A stretch of 64,000 bases of DNA from assembly GCA_022702705.1 (NCBI GenBank), contig CM040428.1, forward strand, positions 112,300,022 to 112,364,021, in the 5' to 3' direction. Source of the DNA: Papilionanthe hookeriana x Papilionanthe teres. Taxonomy: Eukaryota > Streptophyta > Magnoliopsida > Asparagales > Orchidaceae. Shown here piece by piece: positions 47,830 through 58,641 of the stretch. The position numbers and the translations under genes are program-made. Positions within the stretch are counted from its first letter, which is position 1. Each line of letters starts with the position of its first letter. The notes below the pieces were generated by a model. That model did not search any database. It had not been told where the DNA came from and saw only the letters and a program-made list of their open reading frames with translations.

Positions 47830-48377
47830 AGAAAGAAGGATTCCTCCTGAAGCTATAGGAGTAGGAATGCCCTTCCTTCGGTTTTCCTACAACCGGGATT
47901 CAAGGGGAAGATAGTCGCGGGGAAATAAGGTTCCCTTCCATTCTGAAAGCTAATTCTTGCTAGCTGGGAGCTGTATGAGCGGTAACGTCCACGATCAAAG
48001 GTACAATCCTTAAATTGGAACTGCGGACGACAAGGTAATCAGCCGGCTCCTCTTCTATTTTGAAGGGGCATCGCCTCCCAGCAAGCAAGACGAGATCAGA
48101 TCACTACTTCTCAGTAATGGACTTCTCTTAAGGTGCAACCATCGGAGCTAACGATTAGACGTACCGGGGGAGACAAGAGTCTAGGCGAAAAGTTGCCTAC
48201 ATGGCTACTTATAGCAGCTCCCGAAGATTAGGAATAGCCTTTACTGCCAACCAACCGCCTTCCCAAGGCTTGCTGCCTATGCCAAATGCTCCTTTCTTTT
48301 GAACTACTTGTGAGTCTTGCCAACCTTCCTTTCTCGCCTCAATTAATAACCTACTTTCTGTCTCGCTGACCTACGAC

Positions 48378-48946
48378 TTTCATGTGATGTGTTGATATTG
48401 TGAAATGGAAATGATGTGCCGATTTATTATGAAGAATATGTGATGACCTTTTCACTTAGAACTTCATTTATTTTTTTGATCTGGCCAATTGAATTGTTAA
48501 AACTTGTTGGAAAACATATGTTCTGAAAGGATTATGATTCCACAACAAAAGTGAACGCCACATTCAAATTCCATGAATGGTGAAGTTCGTGGGGGTTGGA
48601 TGCAAATAAATAAGAAAATATACTTTGATGGCCATAGAGTTGGAGATTTCAGAGTGACAGGCTGAAATCCTCAATTTGGTCATAATGTTTAGAAACTGAA
48701 GCGAGAGTTAGCCTTTAGGTGAAGGGAAGTGGGAGCTCTGGAGTGAGAGCCAGTATCCTCCCGACCCTCAACTACGGATTTGGGGACTAAACTTAGGATT
48801 AGCCAATGTTCTTTATACGCTGAAATATAGGTAAAGAATAGGAATGCTCCTATTTGGCACAATACATTTGCATCACTGATCTATGTCATAATAATCATCA
48901 AATTATGAATAGAAAGGAGGAAGACTCTCTCTTACAACTGCACTTT
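48378..48946 (+). repeat. A2 3' LTR, part 2
   Basis: Continues from TTTCATGTGATGTG to the first ACTTT of the GL-4 duplication. Matches the reverse complement of A3 58940-59530 and, in its last 130 bp, the A2 5' LTR from 26658. Confidence 0.85.
48942..48946. repeat. Target site duplication of GL-4, left copy
   Basis: ACTTT before TGTCGACATA; repeated at 56422-56426. Confidence 0.85.
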
Positions 48947-49770
48947 TGTCGACATATTTTTAGGTTATGTGTTTTGAAAAGGGGTCGCCTACAGAAGTTG
49001 TCGGCGAATTTTAAATTTTAAATTTAATTTAAGTATATATATAATTTGGAAAGTAGCATTTGATTTTGAAAATAATTTTAGGTTTGGAAATTTTAAGATA
49101 TGAAATAACTAATCTCACATCCCAAATAGTTTATATAAACGAGCACCACACCACAAACCGTGTATTTATCCCGAAGAATAGACACACTGCTTGATGATGG
49201 GGCTCGATTAAATAAACTAGAAGATTTGTAACATCCGTTTGGTCTGCGAACCAATTTTATAAGCCGACAAGTTCCCCTGCTTAATATAAAGAAATTAAGC
49301 AGGGTGGGTTCTTGAAGTTCCCTATAAGGGCAAGCCCCTATAGTTAATTACATCTTAAATGACGGGAATCATTTAAGAAAACTCTTGATAATGATCAGTG
49401 CTTTTGCTCTCAAGAATTTCAAAGTTTAAGGTTTTCAAAGGATTGAATTTTTGAATTTCAAAAGGCATTAGCTCAAATTTGGAATAGTTAATTTCAGGAG
49501 TCCAAAGGAAGAGGAGTAGAAGTTGAGGATCCAAGAAGAATCTTGGCAACTTCCCAAACTATCCTATTGTTTGGCTTCAATTTGAGAATTTATTTAATGT
49601 TGTAATCCTGCCAATTTTAATTAATTAGGACTTATATTTGTATGTCATAATCATACAAATAATCTCGAAGATGTGAGGGTTTATGTCGTACGAAACAACT
49701 ACCTTGGAATCCTAAGACCGGTTAGGACTTAATTTGCATAAAATGATTATGCAAGTGCCTAACGAAAAGG

Positions 49771-49974
49771 TTGAGGATTTATGTTGCACCAGACAAACTA
49801 CCTCAAAATCCTATGGCTTTGTTATTTAATGCTAAGAAAGGTTTTGTTGATGTAGATTCCAGTTTTGCTGATGACGATGGCCGTGCTGCCCACTATGCTC
49901 CAAGCTCTTTATTGCTGCAGAGGTTTAGTTTTAGAAAGTGGCAATCAGGAGATGAGAGAAGTGTTTTGGTTTAG
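49771..49974 (+). CDS. Antisense mini-ORF in GL-4 (67 codons), conserved in GL-1
   Basis: Antisense to the LTR. Counterpart of the GL-1 ORF with the same stop: LLFNAKKGF, VDSSFADDDGRAAHYAPSSL, RKWQSGDERSVLV. The start differs from GL-1 by sequence before the shared NPM/SPM residues. No domain recognised. The matching DNA in GL-2 is too diverged to hold the frame, and in GL-3 it is deleted and stopped. Whether it was ever translated is unknown. Confidence 0.3.
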   Translation: MRIYVAPDKLPQNPMALLFNAKKGFVDVDSSFADDDGRAAHYAPSSLLLQRFSFRKWQSGDERSVLV

Positions 49975-52900
49975 AGAGGTTGAAAATTGAGATGACTTAA
50001 TTTTTTTGTTAAAATAAATCTTAAAGTTGAATAAGTAGGACCGATTAAGATCCCACGGTTCTGTCATCCCGACACTGCTATTTTTATCAGATTCACTTAG
50101 TCCAAATGAATTTGCTAAACTCAACTGAATGAGTTCCACACTAACATTTAGACTGTGTGAAGTCTCGTTAGCAACATTTGTGTTACATCATCCTAGGGAT
50201 TCCCGATTATCCAATGAGATGTTTTAATTTTAGTTGTAATTGCAGTTTTATTTTGTTGGTGATTAAATTTTGAGTTGTTTAAACATGCTGGGTTTGATCA
50301 TTTTCATGCATTTGTAAATGCAAGAAAGTAAGGCATTTAATGAATTGCTGAATGTAAATCGCAATAAACTTAAAAACATACCTGGTGAGCATTCCTGTCA
50401 TTTTCACCTGCACTTGAAACACATGTCAGAGCAAATACTTAGGTAAGACTAAGGGAAGGTTTTGTTTGTTTACCAGGATCCTAATTCTATTGCTAGTTAA
50501 TACGTCTAGGTTCTTGTGTTTTATTAAGGATGATTTTCTTCATCAAAGAATAATGAAGTCTCACTGTTCTTTTAAAACATCCCATCAAATTAGAGAAGTG
50601 CTCGGAACTGAATTCTGAACATCTTCTTAAACATTGTAGAGATTATTTTAAGTTCAGTTAGTTTCATTGTGGTGATGAATCAATCACCCAGGTTACTCTT
50701 ACCTAGTGAATTAGGATGTTTGATTATCCTTGTGAGTAAGGTGACATTTCACTTAATGCTCCATTTAAGAAATATAATGATGAAAGCTTTTAGGGGCAAA
50801 TTGGTTCATTAAAGATTTCAACTATTCTTAATTGAAGTTGGAGTTAATGGTTTAAAGTGATTTAATTTAGTTATAAGGTTTTAGTTGGTCTTTTTAAATG
50901 TTTAAATTGTTTTAAGTTTGAAAAAGTGTTTAAATCGTTTAATTCAATTAAGTTTTATTATTTCAGATGGTCATGACATTTTAAATTAATTTTAAATATT
51001 TCAATTATGAATTGTTCCGAGTTAACATTAATGTTTCAAATTTATTTTAATTTAAGTTTTAAACAATTTCAGATTAGTTTTGATATTTTAAGTTTCCTTT
51101 AATTTGATTTTCTTACTTCAAATTGGTTCTAATGTTTTAAGTTTTAGTTTAATTTTGAAATTTTTAGATTATCTTCCTTTGATTAGTTTCAATTATCATT
51201 TTATAGCTTAATTAATTAATAAGAACTTAATGATATTTAATTAAATCATTGATTAGGGATTCGATTTCAAAGTATTAGAATCTTCTTATATCAAAATCGC
51301 TTAACCTTAACGGTCTATTTCTTAATTATCTTCCAAAGTTTAATTATTAGATTCATTAAGGCTTCTTCTTTTAAATGTTTAAGGTGATTAATGGGTTTCT
51401 ACCCCTTAACTACTTTAGTTTTAATCATCCAAACGGAAAGTTATTATCAAATATTTTACCCCTCCCTCTTGTTAAGCCTAAACATTAATTAAGGTTAAAG
51501 CCTTTTAACTACCTTAATGCACTCTTAAGCTTGCCATCCCATAACTCATCAAATTAAGCTCAAATGAACTTGAGAAATTTTTTTATGTCACCTTACTCAC
51601 ATAAAATAAAATTTGGAAGAATCTCACCCAAATAAAGTATGATGTTGTCCGTTTTGTCCGCCTTGGAGTGATTCCACAATCCTTCAACGTCTTGACCACG
51701 ATTGGATGTACCTCGCAAAAGGCGCACAGAGAAATTCGTATGAGAATTTGGGAACAAAATAGAGTGCTAAGTATACATAAATGTTATAATGAATAAATAT
51801 ATAAAATGATTATGCGAGTGCTGTGATAATTGAAAGATTTACCTGCAATCAACTTAATTGTTTTTTGTATCAATATATCTTACACTTAAGCTTTCATATT
51901 TACATATACAGTACTAAAATTCTCAATATCATATCAAAATATCATGGTTCTTTTTCAATTTTTAAATGAATGACATTATTCTTTGTATAAGTTAAAAATG
52001 CTAATGTACTGTGTTTGTAAATGTAAAATATTCAGGTTTGAGATATGTGAGTACATAAGAATTGTGTGCAATGTATGTAAATTACTCTAAATTTAAAATA
52101 GTGATATATATATTTTAGATGACATGAGTACTATAGGTGATACAAATATAAAAGGTTAAGTTTAAATGTTAGAAACATAAATATATAAGAATTGGGTATA
52201 GCCACATGCAAATATTAAAATTTAAGTGATGTGTATAAAATACGTAAGAATTGTATGTCGTGAAATTTCTGACCTAAAATATGTTTGTAACCTCATGCAA
52301 TTAAATAAATTTATTAATTATCAGACGATCAAATTACTTGAAACTATGTGTATTAATTTAATGTAGAAAATAAAGAGCTTGAATTTTATATTTAAACTCC
52401 ATGACCTCAAAATTATTGAGTATTTGAATATATATGGTTCTTTTATAATTACATATTTAACATCCAAACTTTCATATTTAGTTATACATAACATATCAAA
52501 AATACTATTTTTTTAAATATCTTTATAACATAAAAAATATTAAGTACGTAATCATGTGATGTGGAAGATTTACATGCATACCCACCAATTCTAATGTGCT
52601 CATTTATTTAGCACCTAAACTTCAATTTGTATTTATTTGTGAGAAAGTGTATTTTTTATTTTAAGAATTTGAATAGAAATTAATTTTTTTATATGATATG
52701 AAATATATGTGCTAAAAATGTAAAAGGCAAAAGTTTACGTGTTAAATATGCAAAATACATAAACAATGAGTGGTATACATATAAAGTTTCCAATCATAAT
52801 ATATTTACATATCCTACATCCAAGCTTCAATTTATACATATCTGCCACCACGCTCGTGTATATCATGTAATAAGAATCAAATCAGTAAACCACAAAAATC

Positions 52901-55805
52901 TTAATCCATGAAACAAGAATTAACTTCAATAAACTATAAGATTTCAACTCATGAAATAAGGATCAACTTCAATGGACAACAAAGATTCCAACTCATATGT
53001 AGCAAGAACCAAACCAACAAACTACAGAATCCCCAAAAGTTCTCAATCAAACAACTCCGAGGCTATAGTTAATAACCACAAAGATAAAGTATCCAACAAC
53101 AAGGTTTTTATGCATTCAAAGATAACTGAATGGTAGAGAAAACAAATTTTAAAGCAGAAACAAAGAGATGAGGCATCGTGCTGTGATAACATTTTGATTT
53201 GTACCAAGTGGAGAGCTCGTAGCAACTTTGATAGCCTGATAAAGTAATTAGGATCTCAGCCCCTTCGTCTCTCACACTTTCTATTGCTGTTGTTGATTGT
53301 CAACCATAGCATTCACAATGTTTGGATTTTCCATTTAGTTCATCTGACTTCTCTCTTTCTATAAACTTCGCGATGGATTGTTGGCGTGGCAACATACCCA
53401 AATTCACCTCACAAACAAAAAAACACAAAGAAGATTGTATGAGAATGAATTCACTCAATTTGAATATATGAAATGTATAATTGCAATTATGAAGGTATAA
53501 GGGATTTGAATTGCATAACATTTCTCAAACCTCCAGGCGTTCCATATATTCAAAATAACTAAAGCTTTTGATATCTCTCCAAATTTCATAAAGGGATGCA
53601 ACAAACATTTCAAATAACACATATCTGAATGCATCCTATTAATTAAGCTCAAATACATAATTAAACTCCTCAAATCCTCCTCTAAAACAAACTATGTTTC
53701 CAAATTTTACAAAACCAAACCATGATAGTTTCATTTTACTCTAAAACAACAGTTGGAAAGTTTCCAAATTTTGTAAGGCCAGATCGTAATAATTTCATTG
53801 TCTTCCAAATCAAACACCTTGAAATTCTTCACTTTCTCCAAAGCAAAACCTCAACGATTTTACATTTCCCAAAACAATACATTGGACATTTATAAATTTT
53901 CATAAATGTGTCAGATTTAAACAAAATTTATGTAGGGATTCCAAAGATCAAACACTACCTATATGAATATATGCGAAGCTAACAATTTTGATGCACAAAT
54001 CTCAAATTTAAAGTATTAGGGCTTAATTCTAGCATACCAGAATTGAATGATTTACCAAGAAGAACCATGGAATGACATGTAAGCATTTATATAAGACTCT
54101 TATGTTCAAATTCTTGTAACATGCCATTGGAAAGACCTTAAAATGAGAGTTAATGAAATTTGAAATATAATAAAATAAGAAATCACACTTACTTTTTGCA
54201 TATTATGAATGTTATTTGGCTTGCGATCGTTGGGTTTTGGTAGGCCCGAATGCAGTAGAGTCTGTCGGATCTCTTAGAGCGAGACCAGGATAGCAAAAGA
54301 AGTCACCTCGCAATGAACACAAAGAGAGTGGTATGAGAAAAGCATTCAACATAAGATTGGAAATGTCTCAAGGGAGTGTGCACTTCACTTTTGAGATGTA
54401 AGTAAAAGTAATGCTTTGTGTAAACTTTCAAGTGTGGATATTGAATTTGCAAATACATAGAGATTGAGTGGAATGCATGTAAATCATCCAACCTTGTGCA
54501 AACAAAAGAGCTCGACAACAATTGGTGGGTTATATTGAAAAAAGCAACCATATGAAATTTGATATTCAAATCAGTGTACAAACATGGTAAAATAACTTTG
54601 TGACTTTATGGGTGTTACAAGTATTGATAAAACTATTTCCATACACCCTAAATGCAAGTTTAAAGCACGAGTAAACTTTATAATATTTTATTATTCAGTC
54701 TTAAACTTCTTTAAATAACCATCCTAGCTCTAAACAATGTCAGATGATCAAAAGTATAGTGCAAGCATATTGAGAAGGGACATTTGTATTCATACCATCC
54801 AACACATATGAAAACACAAAAGAAGATTGTGATGTATTTAAGTAAATCTTCTTGAAATGGAATAATAAATCCAAGCGATAGTTAGCAAACTAAATGTGAT
54901 AACATTGAATAGCAGCTTAAGCCCCAAAATAAATAAAGATGTTGACATTTATGAAAGAGATTCAAATATTATACCCTCTTAGCCTAGCCCTCAACATTTG
55001 GGTTGCATTTGATGTGGTTCCTTTAATGAAAAGCCTAAAAGAATGATTTCAAAAGCCAAAATACATAGCTGCCTCCCTTTTATCTCGAACATGTAAAAAA
55101 AAAACACTTCATTTTTTTTTAAGCTTTCAAACAACAACAAAAACAATAAACAACCTCAATCAAAGCCCTTTCCACCAAAAGATGTATTATCCTTATTAGC
55201 GAACATCAAAGGTAAGTGAAGCGTGAATCATAATTTTCTGAACCTTGCCAATGATCAAAACTAGAAGACCGAGCAACGAAGCAACATATTGAGAAACCAA
55301 GCAAGAAAATCACACAATCGGTCAAAGTATGCATTAAACCAGCAAGAACATAAAACTAACAAACAAGAATATCAAATAACCAACAAGAATATCAAGCACA
55401 AAGTGGGGTTGGAGACCGTTTGGCGGCTGGCCGTTTGCCAGCAAGGAGGAACGCCAGTTGTCGGGGAGCTTCTGGCCGAAGAAGGAGGAGTGGCAGCTAG
55501 GCTAGATCTCGGTCGTGAGAAAGAAGAATCGGAGAACGGGATGCCGGGACCAAAAAGAAGGGGCGCTACGACTGATCCCGGCTTGGAGGAAGGACTCCGG
55601 CGAGGAGAGGGAGTTCGGGAGCGGGGCTAGGGCATTGCGAGGAAGCAGATCCGTGAGTGAGGAGGCGCTGGAAGGGGCGGCGGAGTGGAGGGAGGCCACT
55701 GACGAGGCCAACGGTAAAGGGGAGGCTGCGAATAGCAGGACGGGGTCGCGAAACTTTCAGCTCTGGTGGAGAGGCCGTCTATGTTAGGGTTAGGGTGTTG
55801 CGAGG

Positions 55806-55813
55806 TTTAAATA
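55806..55813 (-). promoter_or_regulatory. TATA-like box in GL-4
   Basis: Minus strand CCTATTTAAACCTCGC. It is followed by a CT-rich, GC-rich leader (55790-55400). Same sequence context as 32274-32281 in GL-3 but about 0.6 kb, not 2.4 kb, from the LTR start. Confidence 0.4.
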
Positions 55814-56421
55814 GGGGAGAAATCATTTTCTTTTTTTTATTACACGCATCGATTTTCATGCAATTTGCTTGTGCGCGGAGCATTAGCAACATGGGTATCC
55901 TTCCCAGCTAAAATCGACGTTTCGGATGCAACGGCGTGATCCGTTTCGTCATCCGAGGTCATTCGGACAATCTCGTCGACGGTCACGTCAAAAAAGGGTC
56001 AAATTCAAGTTTCGTTGAAATTTTAATTCGCGATCAATTGTTTTGCAAATTAATTTTAATTGCAATTACTTATAAAGCAAATAAATGATCGATTGATGTG
56101 AATTTCAGTGTTTAAAAGGGTCGATGGTCCGAATTGTGAAATTCATGTGTGCTAAGGTGCGAAAGGTGCAAAGGAGACCCTAAGGCTTAATGGTCCTATA
56201 GGGACTCATTTTGAGCTCCATCGTGTTAGTTTTGACTTTCTAAATGTTAGAGGTCGGAAACTATACTTGCGGAACTTCAAAATGAGTAAAGAGTCGGTTT
56301 GAGTTTCTAAAACAGGGCGGGTCTCATCTCTAGTCCTCTAGGATAGTCAAGGAGAAGTCCTATGGCTTGATCCTAAGCACTAAGAGGAAAGGAAAAGACC
56401 TCACCAAAAATGAGGTCAACA

Positions 56422-56426
56422 ACTTT
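56422..56426. repeat. Target site duplication of GL-4, right copy
   Basis: ACTTT, matching 48942-48946. Confidence 0.85.
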
Positions 56427-56741
56427 TTTATAAATTTAGTCTTGCATTAGTTTAACTTGCTAGAGTTTAGAACATGCTTTGGTAGATATAATACTGAACA
56501 TATTTGTCTTTACTTTTAAAATTAAACCACTTAAATTTGTGTTGTGATTCGATAATAGATTTCTATGCTACACTATAAAAGTAAAGCCTCCCTGTGGGAT
56601 CGATTTACCAGGACTCAACTAGAGCCCTGTATTACTTGAGCGAAATGTATACTTGCATTAATTGTGTGACTCATTATCATTTAAATCAATATATAAATCT
56701 AAATCTGAGTTCATTAATTTTTGCAAATTAAATAAGTCGCA
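56427..56741 (+). repeat. A2 3' LTR, part 3
   Basis: Continues the LTR after GL-4 and ends AATAAGTCGCA. It aligns with 26790-27117 of the 5' LTR. The three parts sum to about 1.63 kb, close to the 1,585-bp A3 LTR, which supports the reconstruction. Confidence 0.85.
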
Positions 56742-56746
56742 CCACC

Positions 56747-57314
56747 TGGATCTTTAAGTTTTTCAGGAAGCTTCTTCTGAATAATTGCACTACACTCACC
56801 ACTAAGTGCAACAGTCTCGTGGTCTTTGAACTTTCTTTTATTTTTAAGAATATCCTTCAAAAATTTTGCATAATCAGGCATCTGCTTTAATGCTTCAATA
56901 AAGGTAATATTAATCGTTAATTTCTTAAGTATTTCCAAAACTTTGCAAATCTATTATGCTTGTTTTGTTTCTTTAGTTTTTGAGGAAAAGGAGGAGGTGA
57001 TTTTTCAAAAGTTATCTTCATTGGTTCTAGAGGATATTCGTCTGGATATATCTTATTAGAACCTTTCTCAATGTTCACTTCCTCTCTTTCAACTTTGACT
57101 TCTTTTTGAACCCTTAGTTCCAATTCTTTTCCACTCTGTAATTGAATAGCCTTAATTTACTCCTTGTTTTGATCTTTTGGGTTGATCTCAACATTGCTAG
57201 GAAGATTTCCAGAAGGTCTATTCTTAAGCCAGTAAAGATATGTCCCAATTGATTCTCAATGTTCTTCATCGCAACATTTTGAGCTTGAATTTGATTACCC
57301 ATATTCAAAATCAT
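56747..57314 (-). pseudogene. A3 gag C-terminal part
   Basis: Minus strand, three frames: MILNMGNQIQAQNVAMKNIE (57114-57314), a Lys/Glu-rich linker (56917-57123) and LTINITFIEALKQMPDYAKF with ETVALSGECSAIIQKKLPEK (56747-56938). Collinear with A2 28450-29020. Interrupted at KDPG by A2. Confidence 0.75.
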
Positions 57315-57474
57315 TACTTAAGTCGACAACTTCTTTTCCTTAAATTGGTGAATTTTATTAAAACCAAGAGGATAAGAAGGTCTATAATTGTTATTTCCTT
57401 GGTTGTTCGGATTTCCAACAGGATTCATAGGATTGTTTTCCCCATTGTGGGTTAACCACAACATTGGTGTTATT

Positions 57475-57782
57475 CTAGTTGAAGTTTGGGTGATTCCTCC
57501 AACTAGGATTATAATAATTTGAATAAGGATTATTGACTTTATTATTTATGGCAATCAAATTTTCATAAGATATTTGAGAGTCTATCATCTGTCCTGATGA
57601 ATTTTCTTCTAATACTAGGGGTGTTGGAGAATAATTCATTCTATATTGATCTATTTTCTTAGAAAGTGCAGCAATTTGAGAGACTATCATAGTTATCACA
57701 TCAGAATCATGAATAATAGCTACTCTTTTAGGGTTTACCTGCTCAGAGGGCCACTAAAAAATATTTGTAACCATCTCTTCAA
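57475..57782 (-). pseudogene. A3 gag middle part
   Basis: Minus strand: MITMIVSQIAALSKKIDQYR, then SSGQMIDSQISYENL and NNPYSNYYNPSWRNHPNFN. Asn-rich spacer between capsid and C-terminal gag, matching A2 28080-28290 and A1 10454-10771. A frameshift near 57780 separates it from the capsid. Confidence 0.75.
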
Positions 57783-58400
57783 TTAAATAATATGCTTCAT
57801 TAAAAGGTTTAGACATTCAGCAACATCGATAATTGATCTCAAATATCCCACTAATCGATTATAAAAGGTTTGAATTATTAACCAGTCTGGTAAAGCATGG
57901 TGTGGACACTTTCTCAAAAGTTCTTTGAATCTTTTCCAAGATTCATATATGGATTCTCCATCAAACTGATTAAAAGATGTGATATCATTCCTCAGCTTAG
58001 CAGTTTTGGAAGGAGGAAAATATTTTGACAGAAACCTTTGTGAAATCTCTCCCAAAGTTCTGATAGATCCAGGTGCTAACGAATTTATCCACAACTTAGC
58101 CTTATCCCTTAATGGAAAAAGAAAAAGTCTAAGCTTAACTGCATCATTTGATACTCCATTGTATTTAAAAGTAGCACACAGTTCTAGAAAACTAGCGAGA
58201 TGTAAGTTTGGATCTTCATTAGGTGTTCCTCCAAATTGATTATTCTGTACCATTTGGATAATAACATGTTTAAGCTCAAATGAATTTGCAGCAACATCAG
58301 GGATTTGGATAGTTAAGTGAATTTCATCTGCAGTTGGATTAGCATAATCTCTTAAAGGTCTTGGTATATTTTCATTTTGATTGTTTAAATTGTTTGCCAT
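57783..58400 (-). CDS. A3 gag capsid domain (205 codons)
   Basis: Best-preserved gag in the window. Starts MANNLNNQNENIPRPLRDYA. The capsid core includes FELKHVIIQMVQNNQFGG, DPNLHLASFLELCATFKYNG, RLFLFPLRDKAKLWINSLAP, LGEISQRFLSKYFPPSKTAK, SFNQFDGESIYESWKRFKEL, RKCPHHALPDWLIIQTFYNR and LRSIID. This is the Retrotrans_gag fold of Athila/Tat-type elements; it forms the particle shell. The end is frameshifted after LRSIIDVAE. The start ATG at 58398-58400 corresponds to 27369 in A2. Confidence 0.8.
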   Translation of the reverse strand: MANNLNNQNENIPRPLRDYANPTADEIHLTIQIPDVAANSFELKHVIIQMVQNNQFGGTPNEDPNLHLASFLELCATFKYNGVSNDAVKLRLFLFPLRDKAKLWINSLAPGSIRTLGEISQRFLSKYFPPSKTAKLRNDITSFNQFDGESIYESWKRFKELLRKCPHHALPDWLIIQTFYNRLVGYLRSIIDVAECLNLLMKHII

Positions 58401-58615
58401 TTTGTGAGGATTTATAGATTATTTTTGTTATTTTCAAAGTCTTCTAATAGTACGCTCTAATTCAGAATCGTAAGGCACTAAACCTATAGATCCGATACTA
58501 CGCATACAAACACAATAAGCACACTAACAATAAACAAACACATAGAATTATGACTTGTAATTCAAATATAAGATTTCAAATACTACAAAATTAAATTTTA
58601 GCAGTTACCTTTCCT

Positions 58616-58632
58616 TCCCAGCAACAGCGCAA
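58616..58632 (-). other. A3 primer binding site (tRNA-Asp type)
   Basis: Plus strand TCCCAGCAACAGCGCAA matches the tRNA-Asp 3' end at 13 of 17 positions and lies 9 bp from the LTR, as in A2. Confidence 0.65.
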
Positions 58633-58641
58633 AAAAATTGG

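Larger units (their letters stand above)
45478..48377. mobile_element. Nuclear insertion of mitochondrial DNA (NUMT), 2.9 kb
   Basis: A block foreign to the LTR on both sides: the LTR match stops at 45477 and resumes at 48378 (TTTCATGTGATGTG), judged against the uninterrupted A3 LTR near 59520-59548. About 6 LTR bases are missing and there is no target duplication, which fits end-joining of a DNA fragment. The content is plant mitochondrial: the 3' end of rrn18, a group II intron domain V, a mitovirus-like relict, and spacer of balanced base composition typical of plant mtDNA. It could be several mitochondrial pieces joined together, because the markers are short and on both strands. Confidence 0.8.
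48947..56421 (-). mobile_element. GL-4: complete giant solo LTR (7,475 bp), minus strand
   Basis: On the minus strand it starts TGTTGACCTC (56421) and ends TATGTCGACA (48947), flanked by ACTTT duplications inside the A2 3' LTR. The first about 400 bp match the GL-3 start, and 51605-48947 matches GL-3 34420-37233 and GL-1. The interval 51606-55800 does not resemble GL-1, GL-2 or GL-3. It holds AT-rich DNA with a loosely repeated segment near 51710, 53405, 54305 and 54790, and a GC-rich stretch at 55400-55780 downstream of a TATA-like box. ORFs in 55289-55911 lie in that GC-rich leader and look accidental. Confidence 0.7.
26658..56741 (+). mobile_element. Element A2: Athila-like retrotransposon, interrupted by GL-3, mitochondrial DNA and GL-4
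   Basis: Plus-strand element of about 12.4 kb once the three insertions are removed. Order: partial 5' LTR, tRNA-Asp PBS, gag, PR, RT, RNase H, IN, two tandem copies of the third ORF, polypurine tract, 3' LTR. All ORFs carry stops or frameshifts, many from TGG to TGA/TAG as expected from methyl-C decay. Its 3' LTR ends at 56741 inside the gag of A3, so A2 inserted there. The 5' end is cut at 26658 by the GL-2 terminus, so no target duplication can be checked. Confidence 0.85.

Noticed and set aside
55289..55911. Three ORFs of 84-113 codons in a GC-rich stretch
   Set aside because: They overlap in different frames and both strands and lie in the predicted leader of GL-4; GC-rich DNA has few stops. 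No recognisable domain.
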